Counted from the first letter of the stretch, positions 11,160 to 21,646 are shown. The stretch is 64,000 nucleotides of DNA from Orobanche coerulescens (GCA_033398695.1 CM065818.1:35984001-36048000); one strand, 5' to 3'. Numbers and translations are program-made. Notes: generated by a model from the letters alone, not told the origin.

Positions 11160-12461
11160 GAGCTACGATCATGATCGGACATTATTCTTTCAGTATGGAA
11201 AGAGGAATCCGAGGACGTGACAGAGGGGGTAAAGTCTGCAGAGCGGGCTGGAATCCAGAACCTCATGTTTATACGCGTTCGAATGCCGAGATGGATCAGA
11301 GTTCGACTGGTGGTGTCACATACACGACCAATTCTCCTTCAGGATGTGATACTCGAGAAGTCGATCAGACTGAGAGCGGACACGTCGACCCTTTCTTGAT
11401 TATGAATGGCATGATGGCCCAAATGACTCGGATGATGCAGATAGTGGAAACCATGCAGGCCTCGATGGTTCGTGGTCCACCGCAGCAGGGTTCCCAGGTG
11501 CCATTTCGTAGGCAGGCTGGGGGATGTGAGTCATATTGTTGGCGATATCTCTCGGCAGAGGATACCGACTTTTGAGGGTTTGTCGGAACCAGCTGACATT
11601 GTTCATTGGCTTGAACATTTTGATAAACTCTTCGACATGGTTTAGTGTCCGGAAGAGAGCAAGGTGGCAGTAGCGGCTTACTACTTGAGTAATGGCGCTT
11701 ATTCTTGGTGGCTTTTTGTGAAACCCACCGATCATGATTGTGTTTGGGGCGAGTTCAAGACTCTCATGTTAGAGAGGTATTATCCGTCTCCACTACGTGA
11801 ACCCAAGTTGTAAGAAGTTTTGAACCCCGAATTCATCGAGGACGAGGGTGTTGTTATCATTGCTGAGAAGTTTTATAGACTTCTTCAATTTGCTTCATCT
11901 GTTATCCGTACTGAGGCGGATAAGATCAAGTATTTTAACAAGAGGCTAAACCCGCAGTTGAGGATGCAGTTGTTCAATCCTAATTGTAACTCACTTGGTG
12001 AATTCATTGAGAAGGCTTTTGGAGCAGAGCTTTTGATCAAGGAGCTTGCTCGGAAGAACCCTTCAGTTTCTTCTGGTGACAGGACTAGGATGCCGGTTCG
12101 TTCGTAGGGACATCGGGCTCCGACGTCCAAGAGGTCATTTTCTAGTCATCTTCATGCTGGGAAAGCATCTTCTTCCCAGACGATGAGTTCGACTGTTGTT
12201 TGCTTTAACTGTGATTCAGCAGGGCATATTAGCACTCGTTGTACGGTACCAGCTTATGTTTATCATTCATGTGGGACGCAGGGACACCTTCAAAAATATT
12301 GCAGGAGTTCTAGTGCCAGTATATCTCAAGAGAGCTCACGGGACTCGAGAGATTTTGTTACTCCAGTCCGTACTTCATCCAAGGGCTCCTATCAGGCTTT
12401 GGGAACCAGAGGTAAGGACAGCCGAGGAGGAGTAGCTAGCTCAGATTTGGGTCTTCCTTGA
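11160..12461 (+). pseudogene. gag of element B
   Basis: The frame is broken by several stops and shifts (for example near 11575, 11644 and 11812) but keeps a retrotransposon gag layout. There is a Met- and Gln-rich N-terminal segment, a block with FEGLSEPADIVHWLEHFDKL then YLSNGAYSWW and ERYYPSPLRE, and a helical segment ending at about 12105. A zinc knuckle, CFNCDSAGHISTRC, lies at about 12201-12242. A second knuckle follows with its first Cys displaced (YHSCGTQGHLQKYC). The two-knuckle gag resembles Tekay/Del-like Ty3/gypsy gags. No RT follows. Confidence 0.8.
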
Positions 12462-13195
12462 ATTAATGAGATAGAGGAGATCGATGATCTGTAGGATATC
12501 GATGTTGGGTGCACTTGTGATGTAGCCTTGATTTATGTATTCCTTTCTTTGATTTTCGGATTAATGTTTAAATTAATTTGCATTGTGATAATGTGGTTGT
12601 GAACCATTTGTTGACGATCTATCTTATAATGATGATATTGGAGAATCTTGAGATTTGAGGTTGTTTGATATGATTTTCTTTTCTTTTGGTGTTGTACCCG
12701 AGATTTTTTGATAATCTGGGGAATTGTTCATTGTGATTCGAGACGTCAAGTCGTGAGGACTTGGGCGTGCGATTGATATGGTCCCGGGGATTATATATGC
12801 ATTGTTGTTTTCCTTTTGTGGCGTGAGTCAGTGTTTGCATGGGCGTACGATGCCGAAGAGAACGGGGAAGTGTACACCGATGATTGTAGACATGTACAAT
12901 GGGCGGCTCCTGCGGGGTGTGTACGCCGGTGTTATAAGTCATGCGGTTGGTACGACTTTCCGGCTGGTCTCTAACGGAGGAGTCATGATTCGACTGATCT
13001 CGCACTTGGTTGAGTGTTTTATCACTTGGTTTTCGCCTTCTTCATGCAGAGGAGATATGGGGACCGACGTGTTGGCCCATTTGCTCAGGCGAAGTGGTTC
13101 GCATTGAGGAGTATTCCTGGAGATGTTGTTTTCTGACCCCGATGGATACTTCATATCCTGAGTTGTGTACCCTTAGTTTCGGGGACGAAACTCTT
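12462..13195 (+). other. residual 3' internal region of element B, no pol
   Basis: No protease, RT, RNase H or integrase motif was found on either strand. The last 60 bp (TTTCGGGGACGAAACTCTTT) look like the conserved 3' end of Tekay/Del-type Ty3/gypsy elements, which suggests pol was deleted from a gypsy ancestor. Confidence 0.65.
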
Positions 13196-13196
13196 T

Positions 13197-13211
13197 TTAA
13201 GGGGGAAAGTA
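13197..13211 (+). other. polypurine tract of element B
   Basis: TAAGGGGGAAAGTA directly precedes the second TGTAATATCC LTR start, the expected place for plus-strand priming. Confidence 0.8.
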
Positions 13212-13985
13212 TGTAATATCCGGGGGAATTTTTTTTCTTCCGTTTCTACCGTTGGGTTGTACGTATTTATTTGTAATTGTACAAGAGCTGTTGTATTTGA
13301 CTGATACAATGTATATTGTATTAGGATATTTCAGAATCGAAATATTTGTACTTGTCGTCGGTATTGTGTTGCCGATTGGATGTTGCTTGGTGAGTTTGGT
13401 GTTTGACTTTTTTTGGCTAAGTATATTAGACCTAACATACACTACATGCATAGCATTACGTACATTAAGGGTGGTAAGTTACGTATGTTAAACCATGTTG
13501 GTTATGTACCACTAGTAGAATAAACATCAAAGACTTCGGTACAATTTACTTCAGTTATGTATATTAGTGAAGTAAAAAGCAAAAAACAACTCCGCTTTTC
13601 AATTTGCTGAAGTAAAACACCCATGTAGACTTCAGTAAATGGTATCATTCTAAAAAGCAGAAACTAGTTGAGAATTTTAAGATACAAAGACTTCACTAAT
13701 TTGATAATTAATGAAGTTACAATGTGAAATTTTATTTTGTATCAAAATATTTTTACAAAAGCGAAGTGTATGTATTTTGACCGGGAATTAATATTTTCAA
13801 CTTCAGACTTTTTCATTTAGCTCCTAAAAACACAAGTAAAATATTACCATTATTAATTTATGCTATGTATTAGATTTTAATATAACTACAAGTAAAGTTC
13901 CTGTTATTAAGAGTTTATAATTTATGGAAAGATACTGTTATTAATTTATGTTATGTATTAGATTTTAAACTTCAGATTTTAATCA

Positions 13986-14500
13986 CTATAAGAAACAGTA
14001 AAGGTCCGATCTCTTTCTATTTGGCCGTGCTATGGTGGTGCCTAAAAGAGGGTTTGGGGGTTCTGGGCTCATAGATTAAAAAAGGATTTGGGTCTGAAGG
14101 GGAAAACAGCCCAACTGACCCAAGATATAATTTTCTACCCCCAACCCGTTTATAACCCAAAGAAAAGGGATCGCCTTCTTCTGCCTCCCCGCATCTCTCA
14201 TTCTCCATATCCTACGTCTCTCCTTCTCCATATCCTATCTTGCTGCCCGTCGACGAACACATTGGCGGCGTTTTAAGTCCCGAGCGGTGGTTGCCTGCTT
14301 CTCCTGTTCCCTGTACACGAATCGAGCCTCCCCAAAATTTCGATTCGACTGTTGATGGGATTAAGGAATACGGTTCTCGGTTCATCGGAGTTCAGCGCGG
14401 CGATGGCGGCGAAGGAGACTACGGATGTGTTTCTTTTTCACTGAATTTGATTCTAAAGATGGTTAGGGTTTCGATTTGAATTTAGGATTTTTTCTCTGGA
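13986..14500 (+). other. 5'-UTR-like captured segment in the CACTA
   Basis: A change to CT-rich, less AT-rich sequence (14160-14240 has many CTTCTCC and CATCTCTC words) is followed by GCGGCGATGGCGGCGAAGG near 14397. It looks like the 5' UTR and first exon of a plant gene: the ATG at 14403 opens only 13 codons. It could be a third captured fragment or the start of one of the two identified genes. Its origin is unknown. Confidence 0.4.
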
Positions 14501-14833
14501 ATTGTATGTGTGTGTATGTGTAGAAGAATTTGTGCCCTAAAATTTTCTGAGTTTACCTTCCTGTATCTGGTGGAGGAAGAAGTTGTGAAGAATCTGGTGT
14601 TGGTGTGCTTTCGAGATTCTGGAAAAATGCTGGTTGGGTTCGAACGAACGATTGCAGAAAAAGAATGAGAGGAATATTTGTGAACTGGAGTTGTAAACGA
14701 AAATTTCTGGTGTGTGTGTGTGTGATTTCTGCTATTCAATGTGAAACGTATGTGTTTTCATGAATAATAATACAGCGGTATATTGTAAATCACTAATGGG
14801 AAAGAGAAGTGATTGCTTTTTTCCTGCCTGCAG

Positions 14834-15552
14834 GTCCTATTTATGCGGTCCTCTCTGAATCATGATGATGTTTTTATTCTTGACACTAAAGACAAAATAT
14901 ATCAATTCAACGGTGAGAACTCCAATATTCAGGAAAGGGCCAAGACATTAGTAGTTATTCAGTTTTTGAAGGAGAAGTATCATGAGGGAAAGTGCGATGT
15001 TGCTATTGTTGGTGGGTATATTCACAACATACACGATTTGCTGTCTTTTTATTCCCCTTTTTATGCTTCTTTTTCTTTCTTTTTAATTGTATCTTCATTT
15101 TTTTTTTGTTGTCTGTAAATATTATCCCAATTCAGATGATGGAAAATTACAAGCCGAGACAGATTCTAGTGAATTTTGGGTCCTCTTTGGTGGGTTTGCT
15201 CCAATCAGTAAGAAGGTTGCTACTGAAGAGGACGTCATTGCAGAGAAGACCCCTGCCAAACTTTTTAGGTAGTTATTATCTATATATAATTCCTTGTTAT
15301 ATCCATGTTATAGCTGTTGGTTGCCTATTGTCTATAGTTTTATACTTAATCTACCTCCTGTAGCCAGTGGCTGGCCTCTTGCTTGATTATTGACCCAGTA
15401 ATTAACTCTTGGTTGCCTCTCTTGGTTTCCTTCTTGGCAGCATCATTGATGGTCAAGTTACGAGTGTAGGTGGTGAACTTTCCAAGTCAATTTTGGAAAA
15501 CAACAAATGCTATTTATTGGACGGTGGTGCTGAGGTATTTGTTTTGGTTGAG
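14834..15552 (+). pseudogene. captured villin fragment (three exons with introns)
   Basis: Exon 14834-15011 encodes a gelsolin-repeat segment with [19 protein letters not shown] and the [13 protein letters not shown] block. Intron 15012-15135 is GT...AG. Exon 15136-15268 has [18 protein letters not shown] and PAKLF. Intron 15269-15440 is GT...AG. Exon 15441-15552 has IIDGQ, LSKSILENNKCYLLD and GAEVFV. The frame is continuous across both splice joints, and the order matches plant villin, an actin-bundling protein, most like VLN1-type. A few family residues are changed (Cys to Gly after LLD, Trp to Leu near the end). Only a middle part of the protein is present. Confidence 0.88.
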
Positions 15553-15734
15553 GTCAATCCGTTGCCTCTAATTCATGGATTTTGCACTGAGTTTATTTTG
15601 TTTTATTTTAGATTTGCTATCTCTTTAGAAGAGATTTAGTGTTTCTGATTTTTATTTAGTTATGTTTCACGAGATTTTCTAATTGGATTAGTCAATTAAT
15701 TATTTATTTTCATGAAGGTTTGTTACAATATTGT

Positions 15735-16225
15735 CTGCTAAATATTGTTCTATGGCCACATTTTTCATTATCAACTGCTGGAGCTCTAAAAGAAGCCTTG
15801 TCGAGGGGTGTGAAAGTGGTGGTAGCCACTGGAAAAGTAAGAAATGAACTTTCTTTGTGATTTGATTGGACTTTATATTCCATGTGACTGTAATGTAGTC
15901 TTTGCTTGGCATTATTGTTATTTTCTCTCTCATTGGATTGTTCTGTAATGCAGGCTTGTCCAGCTGTATTAAATATTTTCAAGACGGTGAATTTAGCTAG
16001 CAAAGATGGCATTATTTCGGAGGTTTCTCCTGGAACGTCCACTCGTGGACTCACTTCACACCATGTACCATGAGCCGAATGTGTTTGATTAACTAATGTT
16101 GTTTTCAGATTGTACTGTAAGTGACCCTAGGTGCGGTTTCTTGAAATTGTGATTGACATTAAATCTTTCGGCAGGCAGAGATTATACCTTCAGTCGAGCA
16201 GCTCCTGGCAGGCATGGAAATACAA
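15735..16225 (+). pseudogene. captured Cof-type HAD hydrolase fragment (three exons)
   Basis: Exon about 15735-15836 reads LLN..., then STAGALKEALSRGVKVVVATGK, the region after motif I of Cof/YidA-like HAD phosphatases. The intron ends in CAG at 15953. Exon 15954-16080 reads ACPAVLNIFKTVNLASKDGI and ISEVSPG, then jumps, one base out of frame, to DSLHTMYHEPN, so a middle stretch of coding sequence is missing inside this exon. A third exon at 16175-16225 reads AEIIPSVEQLLAGMEIQ. Splice sites are GT...AG. It cannot encode a working enzyme. The family call rests on the ATGK and HEPN...AEIIPSVE blocks. Confidence 0.78.
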
Positions 16226-16610
16226 GTTTATTCAAGAATTTGGATCTGTCTTCTTCAACTAGTATGATCGTTGATGTAAAGCAATGATGTGCTGAAGAGA
16301 GACTTGGTCGTTTCGAAGTATATGATCTTTTTTAATCCTTTTTGTCCTATTTGTGGTGTTCATGATAAATAGATAGAATCTTATTACACATTCTTTGTCT
16401 TTGTTATGATATGTATCTGGTTTTGAATTAGTTGGAACGCATGTTATTTTTTTTAGATGGGATGATATGAAATTGTTGGTTCTTATATTATTGAGCTCGT
16501 GGTTGATGGTTAGTTATAGGTGAATGTAGATTTTGGCAATGAATTTTAAATTGAAATGTGGAATACTAATATATATTACTGTAGAAAATACTAATATATA
16601 TTATACGATA
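16226..16610. other. interior of CACTA with no recognised coding sequence
   Basis: AT-rich sequence between the HAD fragment and the right subterminal repeats. It could be intron or 3' UTR of the captured gene. No motif was recognised. Confidence 0.4.
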
Positions 16611-18516
16611 ACTGAAGTAAAAGGTTCTTTTTTTACTACGCCAATTATAAAATAACCAAAGTTAAAGGCATTCTTTTACTTCACTTACCCCCACATTGGG
16701 ATCATAATTAGAAAAAAAAACCGAGATAGACTTCGGTTATTAGGATATTAGACTTCGCATAAAAAGCAAAGTCTAAAGTATACCTTTTACTACACGAACA
16801 TAGACTTCGGTAATTATAACGTTTTTACTTCAGATATTATCCGAAGTCTTTGATGTTTATTCTTATAATGTACGTAACACAGGGTATCTGATCGCATCTA
16901 ACTTTCGGCGTGTCAGGCCGAACGTGATTGGATCATGTTGGCCTTTTGAGGCAGCCAAGTCAACGAGCATTACGTACGTAATGCTTATGCTAATAACGTA
17001 CGTAATGCATGGTTCGTTTCGAGACAGTGAGTTCTGGAAGGACTTAACGCATGCTACATAGAGGTGATAATGTACGTTAGACATATAACATACATTAAGT
17101 GGGTTGTATAGCGGCAGTAATGCGATGTGCAAATTATAAAGACATGTTTCGTCTTTCATTTCTTCACGACCCATTTTTGATTTCTCTCCCTAGAAATCAT
17201 CCCTCTGCATTCCTTAGTATATTCCAGCCTCTTCCAACGTGATTTGGAGCTTCATAACTTGGATTGGAGCTTGAGAGCTTGAAGATTGGAGTGTTTCTTG
17301 AGGGTTTGAGGTTGTTCTTCACTTCTAGGAGGTATGTTGGCTTTAATCTTGTGTTTAACTCGAGATTATGATGATGTTGTGGTCGATTAGTTCGTGTATT
17401 GATGAGTTGTTGGAGGAAAGTATGATTGTTCATAGTTTTATGAACTTATGATGAAGAATATGATGATTATGGCTTTAGGTTGATTGTGTTCTTGATGTTA
17501 AAGAATACTTGGAGATTATAATCATGTCTAGGAAGAGTTATGTTAAGATTACTAGATGATTAACATAGCCTTGAGATGATTATTGTTGTTGGTTGTGTTC
17601 TTGAGAGATTTTAACCATTTTAGTATATGATTATGATGAGTTATGTGATAATTATCATAATCTTGAAATGGTTAAGTTAATATTGTTGATTAATCCGAAA
17701 TTATTGAGGAAATGGTGATTAATATTGGTAGAGACATCATGTTTGTTGTGTTGATGATGTTCTTGAGGTATTGATGATGATATTGGTGATATTATTGTTT
17801 TTAGATGATTAATATGATATTGTTCTTAATGATTCTTGTTGAATCATTTTCACAAGTGTTAAGAACATTATGATCATGTTAATTGATCATTGAGATGATT
17901 GGAGGATGTTAGAATTCATAGTTGAGAACTATGATATTCGTTTGAGGAGTTGATCGATTCGTGTTGGAATCGGGGTTATCTATTGTGTTCAATCGATATT
18001 GTGTTATTGAATGAATTGTATTTAATTCAAGGTTATTCGAGTGCTTGTGATCGTCGTAGGAAGCCGTTCGTCTTTCGTTGGAGGATTTCATCGCCTTCGG
18101 TTTGAGGCAAGTTTTATACTTGTACTAGTCAATGAGATTAATGTTATCATATATGTGTATGAATGTGTTGTATCATTTCGAGAGGTAGTCTCTTCATGAT
18201 TTTTGTTGATATCAGGGGATTGTTTGATAAGATACCCTTCGACAATTATGCCAAATATTATTGTTGTTCGTTAATGGCCAGTTTAAGGCATTGAGATTCT
18301 TGTTGTTATTGTTGTTGTCGATAACCGGTTCGCGGTATCGATGTATCAATTGTTATTGTTGATATTGATGCCCGATTAAGACATTGATAGGAATGTTGCT
18401 ACTGATATTGGTGTTTTGCAATTGATGTTGATCGGCCGATTGAAGGCATTGACGTATTCGATTATCATCTTTGTTGTCGGTAACCGATTAAAGGTGCCGA
18501 GACATCCGTTGTGTCA

Positions 18517-18895
18517 TTGTTATTGATTGGCCGTTCTAAGGCAATCGAGGTATTGAATTGGGATTGTCGAGGACACTTCCCATCCGTGGTATTGTTGTTA
18601 TCGATTAGTCGTTCTAACACAATCAAAGTATTGAATTGGGACTGTCGAGGATAATTCCCATCCATTGAGTCGTTATCGATTGGTCGTTCTTAGAAAATCA
18701 AAGTATTGAATTGGGACTGTCGAGGATAATTCCCATCCGTTGTGTCATTATCGATTGGTCGTTCTACGACAATCGAGGTATTAAATTGGGACTGTCGAGG
18801 ACGGTTTCCATCCGTTGTGTCGTTATCGATTGGTCATTCCAAGACAATTGAAGTATTTGAATTGGGACCGCCGAGGACGGTGCCCATCCGTGAGT
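18517..18895. repeat. 78-bp array in the 3' LTR of element B
   Basis: Counterpart of 8965-9345, with about five units and its own small indels. Confidence 0.75.
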
Positions 18896-19177
18896 TATTC
18901 TAGTCATGTTGGCCGTCTCAAGGCAACATACTATCATTCTTGTGAATTTGGTAATTTTATGATCGTTGCCGTTTATGATTAATTGTGTTTGGAGTCTAGT
19001 CTCGGCTAGTGCTCGATAGGTAAGTTTGGGACTTGAACCTTCGCGGTTGGTTTCCCAACACCTATGGTTCAGTAGGTCACGGTCACTGGATGATCTCATT
19101 ATGGGTAAGTCTGGGGCTTGAACTTATCGCAGTTGGCTTCCCAGCACCTGCAGTTCAGCAGGTCACGGTCATTGGAT

Positions 19178-19510
19178 GACCTCATTGTGATACGACTTCG
19201 TGCTGTGACTTAGACCCTCATTGTGATGCGGCTTCGTGCCATGGCTTCGGCCCTCATTGTGATACGGCTTCGTACTGTGGCTTCGGACCTCATTATGATA
19301 CGGCTCGTGCCGTGGCTTCGGCCCTCATTGTGATACGGCTTCGTGCCGTGGCTTCGGCCCTCATTGTGATACGGCTTCGTGCCGTGGCTTCGGCCCTCAT
19401 TGTGATACGACACCGTGGCTTCAGACCTCATTTTGATACGGCTTCGTGCCGTGGCTTCAGCCCTTATTGTGATACTGCTTCGTGCCGTGGCTTCGGCCCT
19501 CATGTGATAC
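19178..19510. repeat. 36-bp minisatellite in the 3' LTR of element B (about 9 units)
   Basis: Same unit as 9634-9905 but about two units longer. One unit is shortened (GATACGACACCGTGG) and one has lost a T (GATACGGCTCGTG). Confidence 0.85.
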
Positions 19511-20335
19511 GGCTTTGGGCTGTTTGGCTTCGGGCCATTGTGATGATTTGCAGCTTCTGCAGCTTCGGCTGAGTAGATTTCAGGCTATTGTAATATTTTG
19601 TAGCTTCGGCTTAGTGGCTTTTAGGCCATGTGTGATATATTGGTGTTTCCGTTGAAGCCTTCGGGCATTGTGATTCATATCTATTTCAGCTTTGGTTTGG
19701 GTTTACCTTCGGGTAATTCGTTGTTGTGTTCTATATTGATGATTCGCCGTTGGGCACTTGTGTTCTAACCTGTTGAGCAGGTATTGGTCGTATGCCGTGG
19801 GCAAAGTGTTTCACGAATGCTCGGTTCTTACCTTGGTTTGTGAGCAACTCGTATTACCATCGTTGTACCGTTTATTTTGCCTTTGGATGCATATTATGTT
19901 GTACATGTATTTGATATTCATTATCTGGATGACTGACCCCGTGGGGGCAGAACATGTTCTCATGTTTCAGGTGTTTGCGAGGATAGAGTTGAGACACAGG
20001 GGCATGACGATAGCGACGAGGCATTCGAGCGATACTATAATCCCGAGTTGTTTCGGTGTATGTGTTGTATAGTCAGTTTGGAGTGTTCTCCAGTTTGTCG
20101 GTTGTTGTCATTTGTGTTATCCGAGCGAGGCTCGTGGATGTTGTATTTTTATTTTGGCCATGTAGGCCATCATTGTCATTAAAATTCCACATCGGAATAT
20201 TGTATCATAGTAGGGACTGTGATTTTCCTTGTTTGTCATTTTGATGTATTTTAGTCGTGTTCCCTGATAGATTTCCTGTTGTGGGGTCCACGACACTGTA
20301 ATAACCCAATGGAATTTTGAGGGTGTTACAAAACC

Positions 20336-20500
20336 CACCTACTATCCTTTTGTTATTTGCATTTTAAGACTTGTTATTTGCATTTAAGGGCCTCTAAGAT
20401 TAGTATAAATAGGCCTATCTATTCCCTTGTAATATCATCTTGAGTTGAAGAAAAACAAAGAGTTATATTTTAGAGAGTGTTCTCTCTTGTTCGTGAGCCA
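20336..20500 (+). repeat. remaining part of 3' LTR of element A
   Basis: It resumes after the AAACC duplication and ends TCGTGAGCCA, followed by the TSD TTTAG. It parallels 1945-2117 of the 5' LTR with a few substitutions. Confidence 0.9.
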
Positions 20501-20566
20501 TTTAGGACTAAAAATTGCCGGGTGGGACAAACGTTACACTGCGTGGGCCAAATCCCCAAACTTTAG

Positions 20567-20780
20567 CACCATTGATGCCTTTTTCACCTGTATATAGTAT
20601 CATATGAGTATCTTAACAGGCAACAACTGATGGAAAATGATCAAATAAGCACACAGCACATACTAATATAATGTCGGGTTTTACATAATCCACTTTATTT
20701 TCGAAGCCCAGATAGTAAGGCCCATAAAGAATCATCATTGGATGAATACTTGCAACATAAGATCTACAAAGAATCCCTCT
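20567..20780. other. 3' flank of the minus-strand ORF
   Basis: AT-rich sequence without repeats. It could hold the 3' UTR of the ORF at 20781-21179. No clear polyadenylation signal was assigned. Confidence 0.35.
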
Positions 20781-21179
20781 TTAATTACTTGGATTTGAAC
20801 TTGGGTTTGAAGTCGATCGACTCCAAATCCACCGATCCAAACGCATCCCATAAAACCTCTTTAGTTTCATAGACTTGGAGCTCGATTGATTTGAGTTCGA
20901 GTCTTGTGCAGTTGAATGTGAATTTAAAGGAGACTTTTGTCGAGTCACAATTGGATTTGAGATAGGTGCACTTAATCTTGACCTTACAGGAGGAGGAGGA
21001 ACTTCACGAATATCGTCACTGTCGTCACTTCTAGCATGACCACCTGCATCAGGACTGGTTCCAGACGAGGTGGAGCCGTTGCTAGGGGTGCGGGAGTGGT
21101 CATGGAACATTTCCCATATCTCATGTTTGCGAATGGCAGCTCGGACCAGCCTCTCCCAATTGTCGTACACTATTGTCAT
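20781..21179 (-). CDS. unrecognised small plant protein (possible host gene or last exon)
   Basis: An ATG-initiated frame of 132 codons. The N-terminus has YDNWERLVRAAIRKHE, a WERLV-type helical motif, followed by FHDHSRTPS. The rest is Ser-, Asn- and Pro-rich and low in complexity (a VPPPPVRS stretch, many S/N repeats), with a basic KLKRFYGMRLDRWIW segment near the C-terminus. No signal peptide or membrane span is apparent. Codon composition is richer in GC than its surroundings. I cannot name the family. It lies between a foldback element and a SINE, and upstream exons could have been lost or displaced by those insertions. Confidence 0.5.
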   Translation of the reverse strand: MTIVYDNWERLVRAAIRKHEIWEMFHDHSRTPSNGSTSSGTSPDAGGHARSDDSDDIREVPPPPVRSRLSAPISNPIVTRQKSPLNSHSTAQDSNSNQSSSKSMKLKRFYGMRLDRWIWSRSTSNPSSNPSN

Positions 21180-21356
21180 CTATCACTACTCAAATTAGCT
21201 TTGATATCATCATCTCATGTTAGAAGAAAATATGTGTACTTGCTAGACTCACTACTACTTGTAACTGCGCGACAATTCCGCCTAGGTACGGTGAAATTCC
21301 TTGGAAGTTTCTTAGTTCTCGACGACTTTTATGAAGAGTTGGAAGTTTCCTACTTA
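21180..21356. other. 5' flank or intron of the small ORF
   Basis: No coding motif is seen. If the ORF at 20781-21179 is a last exon, this would be intron. The SINE lies just beyond. Confidence 0.3.
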
Positions 21357-21646
21357 CAGTTTCTTTCAATATATATATATATATATATATTTTTTTTTGA
21401 TGACCCAGGTTGAATCCTGGGTCGTAGTTCTGGTTCCTCTTTCTTACCACCGGTTAAATCGCGAGATGTACCTTAATAACCAGGGTCTGAGTACAGGTCA
21501 ACTGATAACACATGCAAGGTCAAACCCCAGAAAAGAGCAGAGTGCTTCCACCAGGAATCGAACTCACACTACATGTCTTTAGCAAGACTTTATGTCCCCT
21601 CCTTTGCCACTGAGCTATGCCCCGGGGGACCAGTTTCTTTCAATAT
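21357..21646 (-). mobile_element. tRNA-derived SINE with 16-bp TSD
   Basis: The element is 21373-21630 on the minus strand. Its head reads GGGGCATAGCTCAGTGGCAA (A box TAGCTCAGTGG), with a B box GAGTTCGATTCC about 55 nt later, as in tRNAs. It ends in an A-rich tail followed by an (AT)n run. Exact copies of CAGTTTCTTTCAATAT flank it (21357-21372 and 21631-21646), the TSD length left by LINE machinery. It is 258 bp. The RNA polymerase III promoter looks complete. Confidence 0.85.

Larger units (their letters stand above)
13510..16870. mobile_element. CACTA (En/Spm) transposon carrying host gene fragments
   Basis: The left end begins CACTAGTAGAATAAACATC. The right end, in reverse, begins CATTATAAGAATAAACATC. 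The inverted repeats match at 27 of 30 positions and are flanked by the 3-bp TSD TAC (13507-13509, 16871-16873). The intact LTR copy near 7333-7345 confirms the joint. Subterminal zones of about 250 bp hold many GACTTCGGT, TGAAGTAAA and ACTTCAG words in both orientations, typical of CACTA transposase-binding arrays. There is no transposase. The interior has segments of two unrelated cellular genes with introns. Confidence 0.9.
7043..20330 (+). mobile_element. gag-only LTR retrotransposon B (TR-GAG/LARD type), giant LTRs
   Basis: The ends are TGTAATATCC and GGGTGTTACA with the exact 5-bp TSD AAACC. The two LTRs are about 3.67 and 3.75 kb (the second after removing the CACTA insertion). The internal region is only 2.5 kb: a primer-binding site, a degraded gag with a zinc knuckle, then sequence without pol, then a gypsy-like 3' end ending in a purine tract. 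This is the architecture of non-autonomous terminal-repeat elements that keep only gag and rely on an autonomous partner. The gag looks Ty3/gypsy. Confidence 0.85.
13212..20330 (+). repeat. 3' LTR of element B, split by a CACTA transposon
   Basis: This repeats the 5' LTR from TGTAATATCC to GGGTGTTACA. Removing 13510-16873 leaves about 3.75 kb. It differs from the 5' LTR by many small changes and by the number of 36-bp units, so the insertion is not very recent. Confidence 0.9.
1857..20500 (+). mobile_element. Ty3/gypsy retrotransposon A (3' LTR interrupted)
   Basis: An LTR retrotransposon in the order 5' LTR, primer-binding site, gag, protease, RT, RNase H, integrase, polypurine tract, 3' LTR, which is gypsy order. 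The 5-bp TSD TTTAG is present at 1852-1856 and 20501-20505. The 3' LTR is split after 86 bp by element B. The coding region is largely collinear but has several frameshifts and stops, so it is inactive. The C-terminus has a GPY/F-like block and no visible chromodomain, so the clade is not assigned. Confidence 0.9.
1214..20566. mobile_element. foldback (Mutator-like?) element, split by nested retrotransposons
   Basis: With the insertion at 1857-20500 removed this is an element of about 700 bp. Its left arm (about 1215-1490) is the reverse complement of its right arm (about 1640-1856 continuing at 20506-20566). The shared outer ends include TAAAGTTTGG and CACGCAGTG, and the inner parts share GCAAAGGACTTTTG and AAAATTGACCTTGA. 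Arms near 290 bp around a short centre suggest a foldback or long-TIR Mutator-like MITE. Both flanks begin CACCA (about 1204 and 20567), a possible decayed TSD. It encodes nothing recognisable. Confidence 0.65.
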
